From the NCBI GenBank assembly GCA_001874335.1, contig MPDE01000007.1:1-64000 (forward strand): a stretch of 64,000 nucleotides of DNA, given 5' to 3'. The notes beneath the pieces are model-generated. The model did not search any database. It was not told the DNA's origin and saw only the letters and a program-made list of their open reading frames with translations. Position numbers and translations under genes: made by a program. Below, one piece after another: positions 51,953 to 60,430 of this stretch; the first letter of the stretch is position 1; every line of letters begins with the position of its first letter. This DNA comes from Bacteroidetes bacterium MedPE-SWsnd-G2. GTDB lineage: Bacteria > Bacteroidota > Bacteroidia > Flavobacteriales > Flavobacteriaceae.

Positions 51953-53907
51953 CCAATTACTTTTCCCAGTTTTCGGGATAGTAACATTTTAAGTTTAAGA
52001 TAATCTTTTACATCTTCCATGATGTTAATAGAACTAGAATCAGGGTTGAGGGTTTCTTTTTGAAATTCTACAACCCTTTTGTCTATAAGTAGACATCGTA
52101 AACTCAAAATGGTTTGCGTAACCAATTGCCCTACCGTATCTTCTTTAGCCTTAGCTTCTATATTATTTCTTTGCCAATCATGTAAACTATGACGTTCATC
52201 ATCCATTAAAATGGTTGTAACTTCTAAAGCAATACTTTGATCTAATTGATTGACAAACTTAGTGGTTGAAAACTCTTCTTCTTGATTAAATCTTGTAATG
52301 ATTTCGTTATATAAAGCCTGAAAATTACCATTTGCAAATTGCATTTCATCTTGTTGCAAATCTAAATACACCTTTTCATGAACCTTTGCTGTTTGAATAA
52401 TATTTTCAAGCCCCAATTCTCCGGCGTCGGACTCTTTTAAAACCGAATCTTCAAAGTCTGTTTCCATGTTCCCATATAGCAATAAAATCTCAATAATTTT
52501 ACGTTCTAACACAAATTGAACATCAATTTTAGGCGCTTGTGGAGTTGGCTTTACAACATCAAAAGTTTTTTTAGCTTCCTTAGGCTTTTTACCTGCTGCT
52601 TGCGCATCCTTGTTTCCTATTTGCGCTAGAGTATCAAATAACACCTCTTCACTAATATCCATAATTCGAGAACATTCTTGAACATAGATTTCTCGTTTTA
52701 TTTGATCCGGAATTTTAGAAATGCTATTTACAATTTCTCTAATGGTTTCAGCTTTTTTTATGGGATCATTATTGGCTTCTTTTACCAATAAGCCCGCTTT
52801 AAACTGAATAAAATCTTTACTATTAGATTTTAAAAATTCTTCAAGTTCTTCTTTAGTATTTTGTTTAGCAAAACTGTCTGGATCTTCGCCTTCAGGGAAA
52901 GAACAAACTTTCACATTCATGCCCTGCTCTAATATTAAATCAATACCACGTATCGAAGCTCTCATTCCGGCAGCATCACCGTCAAACAAAACAGTTATAT
53001 TATTAGTCAGTCTGTTAACTAATCTAATCTGATCTGGAGTTAAAGCTGTACCTGAGGAGGATACTACATTTTTTATTCCGGTTTGATAGAATTGAATCAC
53101 ATCTGTATAACCTTCTACCAAGTAACAATTGTCCTCTTTAGCAATAGTTTGTTTGGCATGATACAAACCATACAACACTTTACTCTTATGGTAAATTTCA
53201 CTTTCTGGAGAATTTAGGTATTTGGCCGCTTTTTTATCGGTAACCAAAATACGTCCTCCAAAACCTAAAACACGCCCACTCATACTCTGAATCGGAAAAA
53301 TCACTCTGCCTTTAAAACGATCAAATCGTTTTTCTCCCTTAACAATGGTTAAACCTGTCTTTTCTAAAAACTCAATCTTATAGCCTTCTTTTAACGCCTC
53401 GTCTGTTAGTCCTTGCCATTCTTCTGAAGAATAACCCAGGTTAAAGGTTTTTATAATATCATCAGTAAAACCACGCTCTTTAAAATAACCCAAACCAATA
53501 GCTTGCCCTTGGTCTGTTTTATGCATTATTTTCTGAAAATATTTTGAAGCAAATTCACTTACCAGATACATACTTTCACGCTCGTCAGCAGCTTCCTTTT
53601 GTTCGTTGGTTTGCTCGGTTTCTTCAATTTCTATATTGTACTTTTTAGCCAAATATTTAATAGCCTCTGGATACGTGAAATGCTCATGCTCCATTAAAAA
53701 GGTAATAGAATTCCCTCCTTTACCACTAGAAAAATCTTTCCAAATTTGTTTTACAGGTGAAACCATGAAACTGGGCGATCTTTCTTCACTAAACGGACTC
53801 AGTCCTTTATAGTTAGAACCCGACTTTTTAAGGACTACAAAATCACCTATAACCTCCTCAACACGAGCGGTTTCAAAAACTTGTTCAATGGTATCTTTAG
53901 AAATCAA
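51949..53907 (-). CDS. dnaG: DNA primase DnaG, zinc ligands replaced
   Basis: A 652-residue primase. The N-terminal domain keeps the CHC2-type frame ('YKGLSPFSEERSPSFMVSPV', 'IWKDFSSGKGGNSITFLM') but the four zinc ligands (Cys40, His43, Cys61, Cys64 in E. coli) are Ser37, Ser40, Asp58 and Ser61. The catalytic core and TOPRIM motifs are intact ('RGVIFPI'-like 'KGRVIFPIQSMSGRVLGFGG', 'YLVEGYTDVIQFYQTG', 'VLFDGDAAGMRASIRG'), and a helicase-interacting C-terminal part follows. It makes RNA primers for lagging-strand synthesis. Similar ligand loss is, to my knowledge, common in Bacteroidota. Confidence 0.95.
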   Translation of the reverse strand: MISKDTIEQVFETARVEEVIGDFVVLKKSGSNYKGLSPFSEERSPSFMVSPVKQIWKDFSSGKGGNSITFLMEHEHFTYPEAIKYLAKKYNIEIEETEQTNEQKEAADERESMYLVSEFASKYFQKIMHKTDQGQAIGLGYFKERGFTDDIIKTFNLGYSSEEWQGLTDEALKEGYKIEFLEKTGLTIVKGEKRFDRFKGRVIFPIQSMSGRVLGFGGRILVTDKKAAKYLNSPESEIYHKSKVLYGLYHAKQTIAKEDNCYLVEGYTDVIQFYQTGIKNVVSSSGTALTPDQIRLVNRLTNNITVLFDGDAAGMRASIRGIDLILEQGMNVKVCSFPEGEDPDSFAKQNTKEELEEFLKSNSKDFIQFKAGLLVKEANNDPIKKAETIREIVNSISKIPDQIKREIYVQECSRIMDISEEVLFDTLAQIGNKDAQAAGKKPKEAKKTFDVVKPTPQAPKIDVQFVLERKIIEILLLYGNMETDFEDSVLKESDAGELGLENIIQTAKVHEKVYLDLQQDEMQFANGNFQALYNEIITRFNQEEEFSTTKFVNQLDQSIALEVTTILMDDERHSLHDWQRNNIEAKAKEDTVGQLVTQTILSLRCLLIDKRVVEFQKETLNPDSSSINIMEDVKDYLKLKMLLSRKLGKVIG

Positions 53908-53968
53908 TGTATAAAAATTTACTGGCTATAAAAGTAATATAAAATGCAGTGAAGTGTCTAAAATAAAC

Positions 53969-53997
53969 AAAGAGGTTTTGAAAACAAAACCTCTTTT
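53969..53997 (-). terminator. Terminator of the sigma-factor operon
   Basis: AAAGAGGTTTTG / CAAAACCTCTTT arms with an AAAA loop, downstream of the barrel gene on the minus strand and before dnaG. Confidence 0.82.
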
Positions 53998-54028
53998 AAA
54001 CTAATGCAAATATGAATTGATTTAGAGC

Positions 54029-55087
54029 TTAATCCATATCAAATCTTAATCCAACAGAAAACATATTCTGATCGATTTCTTGATCATTAAATATTGGCTG
54101 CAGATCGTACTTAGCATAAACCCCAATTGATCCCCATGCTATGTAACCACTCAAACCATAAATAAAGTCGTTAGTATTTAATCCGTTTTTATCCTTGTAC
54201 TTGCCGTCATGACCATTGTCTTCAAACTTCACCTTCATCATAGACTGCAACTTAAATCCGGTATATCCACCAACACCAATTTTAAATTGTTTTCTTGTGG
54301 TGTATCTTATATAATCATTACGCTCAATTTTTTTCGAAGGCCCAAATTCAAAGTGTAATGGAAATACCAAATTGGTCATTCTAAATTTAGATTTCTTTAC
54401 ATATACATCTCCAGGAAATGGCACAAGCTCAACCTGGTCACCATTATTTACGTAATAGGTTCTATCTTTTATATCCAGTTTGTTCCACTGAAAAGAAAAC
54501 CCATATTTCATTCGAATAGCATTCGAGTTTTTTAATAATCGTGTTTTCCATGCCCAACCTAATTCTTCAAAACCAGAACCTCCAATTTCGTATGGCGAAT
54601 CATTTAAAGATTGTCCTTCGATATCGGCATTGTTAAATCCTATTGCAAAAACAAGGTCACTCGTGGTTCTTTTATCATACTTTTTAGGCTTATTCCCCTT
54701 TCCTATTTCTACACCCGACATTGAAACTTCAATAAAGGTAACATCACTTGTATCACTTTCACCATTATAATTTCGTTCTAACAATGCAATTTTACTATCA
54801 ACTATAGCTATTCTGTTTTCAATATTCAATGCATGTTTGTTTGCTACCTCCTTTTTTAGAATATCGGCTTGTTCTGCGGTGATGTCACCGTTATCTAATT
54901 GCTGATTTATTTTCTCTACTGCTTTTTTTAGCGCCGCTTTTTCTTCTTGTTCAATTTCGACTTTAGATTTTTTTAGAAGCTCAATTTTGGCAGCGTTGCT
55001 TTTTTCTGTTTCCGTTTCTTGAGCAATCAGCAGTGAACTGGCTCCAAGAAAAATTAGTGCGATTAAAAATTTAGTAATTGTTTGCAT
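54029..55087 (-). CDS. Exported protein with coiled-coil and outer-membrane beta-barrel
   Basis: A 352-residue protein with a signal peptide (1-22, ending LLIAQ), a Lys/Glu-rich coiled coil (about 25-110, 'KIELLKKSKVEIEQEEKAAL') and a C-terminal beta-barrel-like half (about 130-352) with amphipathic strands and a final 'FSVGLRFDMD'. It probably forms a small outer-membrane barrel with a periplasmic coiled-coil stalk. It is third in the operon after an ECF sigma factor and a single-span membrane protein (97-base gap), so it may report envelope state to them. I do not recognise a named family. Confidence 0.65.
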   Translation of the reverse strand: MQTITKFLIALIFLGASSLLIAQETETEKSNAAKIELLKKSKVEIEQEEKAALKKAVEKINQQLDNGDITAEQADILKKEVANKHALNIENRIAIVDSKIALLERNYNGESDTSDVTFIEVSMSGVEIGKGNKPKKYDKRTTSDLVFAIGFNNADIEGQSLNDSPYEIGGSGFEELGWAWKTRLLKNSNAIRMKYGFSFQWNKLDIKDRTYYVNNGDQVELVPFPGDVYVKKSKFRMTNLVFPLHFEFGPSKKIERNDYIRYTTRKQFKIGVGGYTGFKLQSMMKVKFEDNGHDGKYKDKNGLNTNDFIYGLSGYIAWGSIGVYAKYDLQPIFNDQEIDQNMFSVGLRFDMD

Positions 55088-55184
55088 AACTTGATTGTTT
55101 TTTGATGATTTAATATTTATAATTTCGACATATTTCTCCTACCCCCTATCAGATAGAAGCCTATTTCGTTTACTATACTTTTGA

Positions 55185-55949
55185 TTAATTATTACGTTCT
55201 GCTACAGCGGTTTTCACGGTTTTAAAGCCCGTTTTCACAACTTCAAAAACTTTAGTTCTGAAAGAGTCTTCTATTTCAAACTCGACATCATCCAGAAGTT
55301 CTTCAGCAGTAATGGTTCTTTTATTTTGGTGTAATGCCTTCTGTCTAAAAACATCTTCTTGAGCCGATTTCAATAAATTATTGACTTCGTCTTCAATACT
55401 CAATGACTCTTGAAGTACTTTATCTTCTATCTGTTCTAAAGCCACACCATTAACCTCTACCTTATTTTGAATAGGGCTATTTTTTTGTGATACTCCTAAT
55501 GGTTTTGTTTTATTTATTTCAGCAACCCTTGTTTTATTTTCACTAAAGCTTGTTGACTTAATTACCTTCTCCGTATTATCTGTTGGATTGTTAGTGTCCT
55601 TTTTTTCTTCTTCAGATGCTACTTGAGTTTCTTTTTTGTCTAATTGTAACTGTTCATTAATTTGAATCTCTGAATCAGGTTTTATGGTCTCTTGGTTATT
55701 AATGGTTGGTGTATTAACAATAGTTGGGGCCAAATTATTTGTTTCACCACCCTGAAACCATAACAGAGCAACTAATGCTAATCCCGCTATTGTAGCTGCA
55801 ACACCCCACAAAAAAAATGTATTAGATTTTTTCTCCGGAATTGCCTCATCTAAGGATTTAGATAACTTCCCCCACGACGCTTCTGAAGGTGTAATCAGCC
55901 TTTCCTCCATTTTATTTTTTATGTTATCTTCTAATTTAATTGGTGCCAT
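55185..55949 (-). CDS. Single-span membrane protein, probable anti-sigma or sigma-partner
   Basis: A 254-residue protein with no signal peptide, a cytoplasmic N-terminal part (1-43, 'ITPSEASWGKLSKSLDEA'), one membrane helix (about 44-66) and a long, charged, Asn/Glu/Lys-rich periplasmic tail. The N-terminal 'W..L...LD' pattern and layout resemble Bacteroidota anti-sigma-like proteins encoded next to ECF sigma factors. The gene overlaps the upstream sigma gene by 14 bases, so translation is tightly coupled. Anti-sigma function is inferred from this arrangement. Confidence 0.65.
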   Translation of the reverse strand: MAPIKLEDNIKNKMEERLITPSEASWGKLSKSLDEAIPEKKSNTFFLWGVAATIAGLALVALLWFQGGETNNLAPTIVNTPTINNQETIKPDSEIQINEQLQLDKKETQVASEEEKKDTNNPTDNTEKVIKSTSFSENKTRVAEINKTKPLGVSQKNSPIQNKVEVNGVALEQIEDKVLQESLSIEDEVNNLLKSAQEDVFRQKALHQNKRTITAEELLDDVEFEIEDSFRTKVFEVVKTGFKTVKTAVAERNN

Positions 55950-56508
55950 AACTGGAACTATTAATGGTGTTTATTTTTTCTTGTAACAATTGCCTTGCCT
56001 TAAACAATTGCGATTTAGAAGTCCCAATTGAAATACCCAGCATTTCAGCAATTTCATGATGTTTGTAACCCTCAACAACATACATCACAAATACCATTTT
56101 ATATCCTTCAGGCAATTGATCAATGAGCTGCTGTATTTGTGCTACTTCCATTTCAGATTCAATATTATTTTGAAATTCATGATCTGAGAATTCATCAGTA
56201 ACATATTCAAATTGGTTTTGCTGTCTTAAAAACGAAATAGCTTCTCTAACCATTATTTTTCTGAGCCAACCTTCAAAACTACCTTCTCCTTTAAATGACT
56301 TTAAATTTGTAAAGCATTTAAAAAATCCGTTAAGCATAGTTTCTTCTGCTTTTTGAATGTCCTTTATATAATACCTGCAAACGCTTAACATTTTAGGAGC
56401 GTTATGCTCATAGATTAAATGTTGAGCCTCACGATCTCCCTTAACAGCTTTTGCTATTAATTTGTTATGGTTTTTATGAAGTTGTATGACTTTCAAGATC
56501 GTTTTCAT
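55936..56508 (-). CDS. ECF-type RNA polymerase sigma factor
   Basis: A 190-residue sigma-70 family protein. Region 2 is at about 28-100 ('LIYEHNAPKMLSVCRYYIKD', 'SFEGWLRKIMVREAISFLR') and region 4 at about 130-180 ('IDQLPEGYKMVFVMYVVEGY', 'HHEIAEMLGISIGTSKSQLF'). It directs RNA polymerase to envelope or stress promoters. It is first in an operon with a membrane protein (14-base overlap) and a barrel protein. An inverted repeat at 56530-56542 lies 21 bases upstream of its start codon. Confidence 0.9.
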   Translation of the reverse strand: MKTILKVIQLHKNHNKLIAKAVKGDREAQHLIYEHNAPKMLSVCRYYIKDIQKAEETMLNGFFKCFTNLKSFKGEGSFEGWLRKIMVREAISFLRQQNQFEYVTDEFSDHEFQNNIESEMEVAQIQQLIDQLPEGYKMVFVMYVVEGYKHHEIAEMLGISIGTSKSQLFKARQLLQEKINTINSSSYGTN

Positions 56509-56529
56509 TTGGTCTTCTATTTATAAAGA

Positions 56530-56542
56530 CGTGATAATCACG
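56530..56542. repeat. Inverted repeat upstream of the ECF sigma gene
   Basis: CGTGAT-A-ATCACG, a perfect 6-1-6 palindrome in the 63-base gap between the sigma factor start (56508) and the polyprenyl synthase stop. It may be a regulator site or simply a small hairpin in the leader. Confidence 0.3.
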
Positions 56543-56571
56543 AAAATGGTTGCCTGAGTATCGAAAAAAAA

Positions 56572-57549
56572 TTATTTTTTTCTGTTAATTACGTAATCCA
56601 CCATTAATCGTAACGAATTTTTGAATTCAGAATCGGGGTAAGTATCCAAGATTTCAAGCGCTTCCTTTTGAAAACTCAGCATTTTAGCATTAGCATATTC
56701 CAAGCCGCCATTTTGCTTAACAAAGGCAATGACTTCCTTTACTCGCTTTTTATCTTTATTGTGTTTTTTAACCGAAGATATAAGCCATTTCTTTTCTTTA
56801 GGAGAGCAGTTATTAAGGACATAAATTAATGGAAGTGTCATTTTCTGTTCCTTAATATCAATACCTGTAGGTTTTCCTATTTTTTCTTCGCCGTAGTCAA
56901 ATAAATCATCTTTAATCTGAAACGCCATTCCTATTAATTCACCAAATCGTCTCATGGTTTCTACATGATCACTATTTGGTTTTACAGATGCTGCACCCAA
57001 ACTACAACAAGCCGCAATTAAGGTTGCCGTTTTTTGTCGAATGATTTCATAATAAACCTCCTCAGTAATATCTAATTGTCTGGCTTTTTCAATTTGAAGC
57101 AATTCACCTTCACTCATTTCACGAACCGCCACCGAAATAATTTTAAGCAAATCGAAATCATTATTATCTATAGACAATAACAACCCTTTGGATAACAAGT
57201 AATCACCGATTAAAACAGCTATTTTGTTTTTCCACAATGCATTGATGGAGAAAAATCCTCGTCGTCTATTACTATCATCAACGACATCATCGTGTACTAA
57301 AGTTGCAGTATGTATAAGTTCGATAACAGAAGCACCTCGGTAAGTACGCTCGCTAGTTTCGGCATTACCAACCATTTTAGCCACAAGGAACACAAACATT
57401 GGTCGCATTTGTTTTCCTTTCCTGTTGACTATATAATGTGTAATTCTGTTTAAAAGCGCAACTTTACTGGACATTGCCAATAAAAACTTTTGTTCAAAAA
57501 GTTCCATTTCATAAGCAATAGGCTCCTTTATTTCCTCAACTATTTTCAA
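56572..57549 (-). CDS. Polyprenyl synthetase family protein
   Basis: A trans-isoprenyl diphosphate synthase (octaprenyl or related chain) with the first Asp-rich motif 'LIHTATLVHDDVVDD' and the second 'GMAFQIKDDLFDY', plus the Lys/Arg substrate-binding 'RKGKQMRPM'. I place the start at a TTG (57547-57549), giving 325 residues and the family-typical beginning 'KIVEEIKEPIAYEMELFEQK'. An ATG at 57609 is in frame but lies upstream of the perfect -7 box at 57576-57583, so it would not be in that transcript. It probably makes the quinone side chain or a carrier lipid. Confidence 0.9.
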   Translation of the reverse strand: MKIVEEIKEPIAYEMELFEQKFLLAMSSKVALLNRITHYIVNRKGKQMRPMFVFLVAKMVGNAETSERTYRGASVIELIHTATLVHDDVVDDSNRRRGFFSINALWKNKIAVLIGDYLLSKGLLLSIDNNDFDLLKIISVAVREMSEGELLQIEKARQLDITEEVYYEIIRQKTATLIAACCSLGAASVKPNSDHVETMRRFGELIGMAFQIKDDLFDYGEEKIGKPTGIDIKEQKMTLPLIYVLNNCSPKEKKWLISSVKKHNKDKKRVKEVIAFVKQNGGLEYANAKMLSFQKEALEILDTYPDSEFKNSLRLMVDYVINRKK

Positions 57550-57575
57550 TTTACTGAGTTTAAGTAATAATAAAA

Positions 57576-57583
57576 CAAACCTA
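57576..57583 (-). promoter_or_regulatory. Perfect -7 box before polyprenyl synthase
   Basis: TAGGTTTG on the minus strand, an exact TAnnTTTG match, 26 bases before the TTG start codon at 57549. A second match (TATTTTTG) lies nine bases further upstream at 57585-57592. Confidence 0.45.
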
Positions 57584-57703
57584 CCAAAAATACTCCAAAC
57601 TACTAGCATCTATTTATTTTGATAGATTTAACAAATGGTATGACGGCCTTTATGCAAAATTTTTCATAATTTTAACCTATTAAACTATTAATCAATTATA
57701 CAT

Positions 57704-59239
57704 ATGAAAAAAATTACTCTTGGCTTAATTGCTTTATTCTCTTTTGCTTGGGCACAAGCTCAAGACACCTGTGCTACTGCTGCAGTAGTTACAGCTGGAA
57801 CCACGACAGTTGCTGCTGTCAATGGAACGGAAGTTCCAACACCTGAATGTGCTGCTAACGCTGGTGGTGTTAGAACAGCTGGAGAATGGTATATCTATAC
57901 TCCATTAATTAGTGGTTCTGTAAATATTACAACTGACCTCGTTGTAAATGCTGGAGGCGACACAAGATTTCACGTTTATTCAGGAGACTGTGGTAGCTTA
58001 ACTTGCATTGGTGGGAATGATGATGTTAGTGGTACTAACTACTTATCTGATGGAGATTTTAATGTAGTAAGTGGAAATACATATTACATTGCATGGGATA
58101 ACCTATGGAGTCCTGCTGGTTTTGATTTTGTTTTAACAGAAACACCGGCAACTTGCCTTCAACCAAGCGGATTTGTTGCAGATGATATTACTGCAACTAC
58201 GTTTGATCTTTCTTGGACTGATGACAATACAAATTCTCCAACTTGGGAAATTGAATACGGAGCGCCTGCATTTGTTCAAGGCACAGGAACTACTGTTTCA
58301 AATATTGCTACTCCGTCTTATCAATTTACAGGATTAGATGCAGATACTAGTTACGAATTTTATATTCGTGCAAATTGTGGTATGGCAGATGGTGACAGTG
58401 AATGGGTTGGACCAATAGCTTTCACATCAGGTTATGACTGTGACAATTACGGACTTCCTTTTACTGAAAACTGGGCTAGTGATAACGCTTTTTTCTCTTG
58501 CTATACAGTTGAAGATGGTAATACTGATGATTTAGCTTGGACTTTCAATACTGCCAATGATTTAGATGGAGATGGTACAAATGATAATATTGTTAACATT
58601 TTCCCTCAAGCTGCAAACGTTGCTAAAGATGATTGGTTATTCTTACCAGCCATTTCAGGTACTGCAGGAAATGATTACATTTTCACATTTACTTACAATG
58701 CTGTAGATTTTAATGGTATTGCTAATGAATCATTTGAGGTAGTTGCTCTAAATGAAGCTTCTTCAACCGCATCATCTCAAACTGTTTTAGGGACTTATAC
58801 TGATGTATCTATGTCTGGAACTTTCCAAGGAACAATGGGTACAGATTTAATTACACAGGCCTATTCTGATAATGTAACATACACACCTTCTGCAAGTGGA
58901 GACTTCTATTTTGCAATACGTGCTACTACAGCTGCAGCTGATAGTGATGTGTTTTTCTTTTTAACATTAGAAGTGTCTGAGGTATTAAGCTTAGATGATT
59001 TTGAAGCAAATAGTTTCAAGCACTACTATAATAAAACTTCAGATATCTTAACTTTAGATTCTGCAACAGCACCTTTAACAGGAGTTGAGATCTATAGTAT
59101 TTTAGGACAACAAGTTATTTCTAAGACTTTAAATAACAGCACTGAAGAAATTAATCTTTCAGAATTAAATGACGGTATCTACTTAGCAAAAGTATTTATC
59201 AACGGAAACTCTAAAACAGTTAAGATTATTAAGCAATAA
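57704..59239 (+). CDS. T9SS-secreted protein with FN3 domain and type A sorting signal
   Basis: A 511-residue exported protein: signal peptide (1-19, ending AQAQ), an N-terminal Cys-containing beta domain (about 20-150), an FN3 domain (about 152-240, 'CLQPSGFVADDITATTFDLS', 'YQFTGLDADTSYEFYIRANC') and a jelly-roll 'choice-of-anchor' or cleaved-adhesin-like domain (about 245-430). The C-terminal T9SS type A sorting domain is at about 440-511 ('GVEIYSILGQQVISKTL', 'INLSELNDGIYLAKVFI', 'KTVKIIKQ'). It would cross the outer membrane through the type IX secretion system and be anchored or released at the surface. It is a single gene with a shared terminator at its end. Confidence 0.88.
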   Translation: MKKITLGLIALFSFAWAQAQDTCATAAVVTAGTTTVAAVNGTEVPTPECAANAGGVRTAGEWYIYTPLISGSVNITTDLVVNAGGDTRFHVYSGDCGSLTCIGGNDDVSGTNYLSDGDFNVVSGNTYYIAWDNLWSPAGFDFVLTETPATCLQPSGFVADDITATTFDLSWTDDNTNSPTWEIEYGAPAFVQGTGTTVSNIATPSYQFTGLDADTSYEFYIRANCGMADGDSEWVGPIAFTSGYDCDNYGLPFTENWASDNAFFSCYTVEDGNTDDLAWTFNTANDLDGDGTNDNIVNIFPQAANVAKDDWLFLPAISGTAGNDYIFTFTYNAVDFNGIANESFEVVALNEASSTASSQTVLGTYTDVSMSGTFQGTMGTDLITQAYSDNVTYTPSASGDFYFAIRATTAAADSDVFFFLTLEVSEVLSLDDFEANSFKHYYNKTSDILTLDSATAPLTGVEIYSILGQQVISKTLNNSTEEINLSELNDGIYLAKVFINGNSKTVKIIKQ

Positions 59240-59260
59240 TTTTAATTATCCTATAAATTA

Positions 59261-59292
59261 AAAGAGCGATGAAATTTCATCGCTCTTTTTTT
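59261..59292. terminator. Bidirectional terminator between the T9SS protein gene and rlmN
   Basis: A perfect palindrome AAAGAGCGATGAAA / TTTCATCGCTCTTT followed by further Ts, between convergent genes. Confidence 0.88.
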
Positions 59293-59293
59293 A

Positions 59294-60337
59294 TTATGAT
59301 TTGTTTGCTAATTGACCGCAAGCTGCGTCTATATCTTTACCTCGGGATCGCCTAACTGTTACTGTAATATTGTTGGCTTCAAGTACTTTTATATACATGT
59401 TCAATGCCTCCGAATTGGCTTGTTGAAACTCACCATCATCAATGGGGTTATATTCAATTAAATTCACCTTACTTGGTGCAAAATTGCAAAATTTAACCAA
59501 GGCATCAACATCTTTTCTTTTATCATTGATTCCCTCCCAGACCACATACTCATAGGTGATTCTATTTTTAGTTTTAGAATACCAGTGCACCAAAGCATCT
59601 CTTAAATCTTCTAAAGGAAAATTTTTATTAAATGGCATTATTGATGTTCTCACTTCATTGATTGCCGAATGTAAAGATACTGCCAACTTAAACTTCACGT
59701 TGTCATCAGCCATTTTACGAATCATTTTTGGCACGCCAGAAGTAGATACTGTAATGCGTTTGGGAGACATCCCTAAGCCTTCATCAGAAGTGATTTTATC
59801 AATTGCTTTTAGGACATTGTTATAGTTCATTAATGGTTCTCCCATTCCCATAAACACAATGTTACTCAAAGGCCTATCAAAGTATAACCTACTTTCTTTA
59901 TCAATAGCTACGACTTGATCAAAAATCTCGTCTGGATTTAGATTTCGCATGCGCTTTAGCCTTGCTGTTGCACAAAACCTGCAGTCTAAACTACAACCTA
60001 CTTGAGAAGACACGCAAGCTGTACTTCGAGAAGCGGTAGGAATCAAAACAGACTCAACGATCAATCCGTCATGAAGACGAACAGCATTTTTAACTGTTCC
60101 ATCTGAGCTTCTTTGCATTTGATCAACTTTTATATGATTAATCACAAAGTGTTCTTGAAGCATGTTTCTAGTATCAATTGACAAATTTGTCATATCATCA
60201 AATACATGAGCTCCTTTATTCCAAAGCCACTCATAAACTTGATTACCTCTAAACGGCTTATCACCTTGACTTACAAAAAAAGCTCTTAAATCATCTTTGG
60301 AAAGAGCTCTGATATCCTTTTTTTTCTTCGTTTCCAT
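59294..60337 (-). CDS. rlmN: Dual-specificity 23S rRNA/tRNA A-C2 methyltransferase
   Basis: A 347-residue radical SAM enzyme from the ATG at 60337. A TTG at 60367 would add ten residues but lies upstream of the -7 box, which is only 8 bases before the ATG. The [4Fe-4S] cluster is held by Cys115, Cys119 and Cys122 ('VGCSLDCRFCATA'), 'GMGEPLMNYNNVL' is conserved, and the C-terminal 'DIDAACGQL' carries the methyl-accepting Cys. It methylates C2 of A2503 of 23S rRNA and A37 of tRNAs. Confidence 0.96.
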   Translation of the reverse strand: METKKKKDIRALSKDDLRAFFVSQGDKPFRGNQVYEWLWNKGAHVFDDMTNLSIDTRNMLQEHFVINHIKVDQMQRSSDGTVKNAVRLHDGLIVESVLIPTASRSTACVSSQVGCSLDCRFCATARLKRMRNLNPDEIFDQVVAIDKESRLYFDRPLSNIVFMGMGEPLMNYNNVLKAIDKITSDEGLGMSPKRITVSTSGVPKMIRKMADDNVKFKLAVSLHSAINEVRTSIMPFNKNFPLEDLRDALVHWYSKTKNRITYEYVVWEGINDKRKDVDALVKFCNFAPSKVNLIEYNPIDDGEFQQANSEALNMYIKVLEANNITVTVRRSRGKDIDAACGQLANKS

Positions 60338-60345
60338 ATTATTTA

Positions 60346-60353
60346 CAAAAGTA
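60346..60353 (-). promoter_or_regulatory. Perfect -7 box before rlmN
   Basis: TACTTTTG on the minus strand (exact TAnnTTTG) ends 8 bases before the ATG at 60337, so the message would have a leader of only one or two bases. Confidence 0.5.
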
Positions 60354-60383
60354 CTCAAAAGAAACAAGTCTTTTAAGCATTAA

Positions 60384-60409
60384 AAAAGCCTCGATATATC
60401 GAGGCTTTT
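60384..60409 (-). terminator. Terminator of queA
   Basis: AAAAGCCTCGATA / TATCGAGGCTTTT palindrome, 21 bases past the queA stop on the minus strand and before rlmN. Confidence 0.8.
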
Positions 60410-60430
60410 AAATTATATTATCAAGTATTC

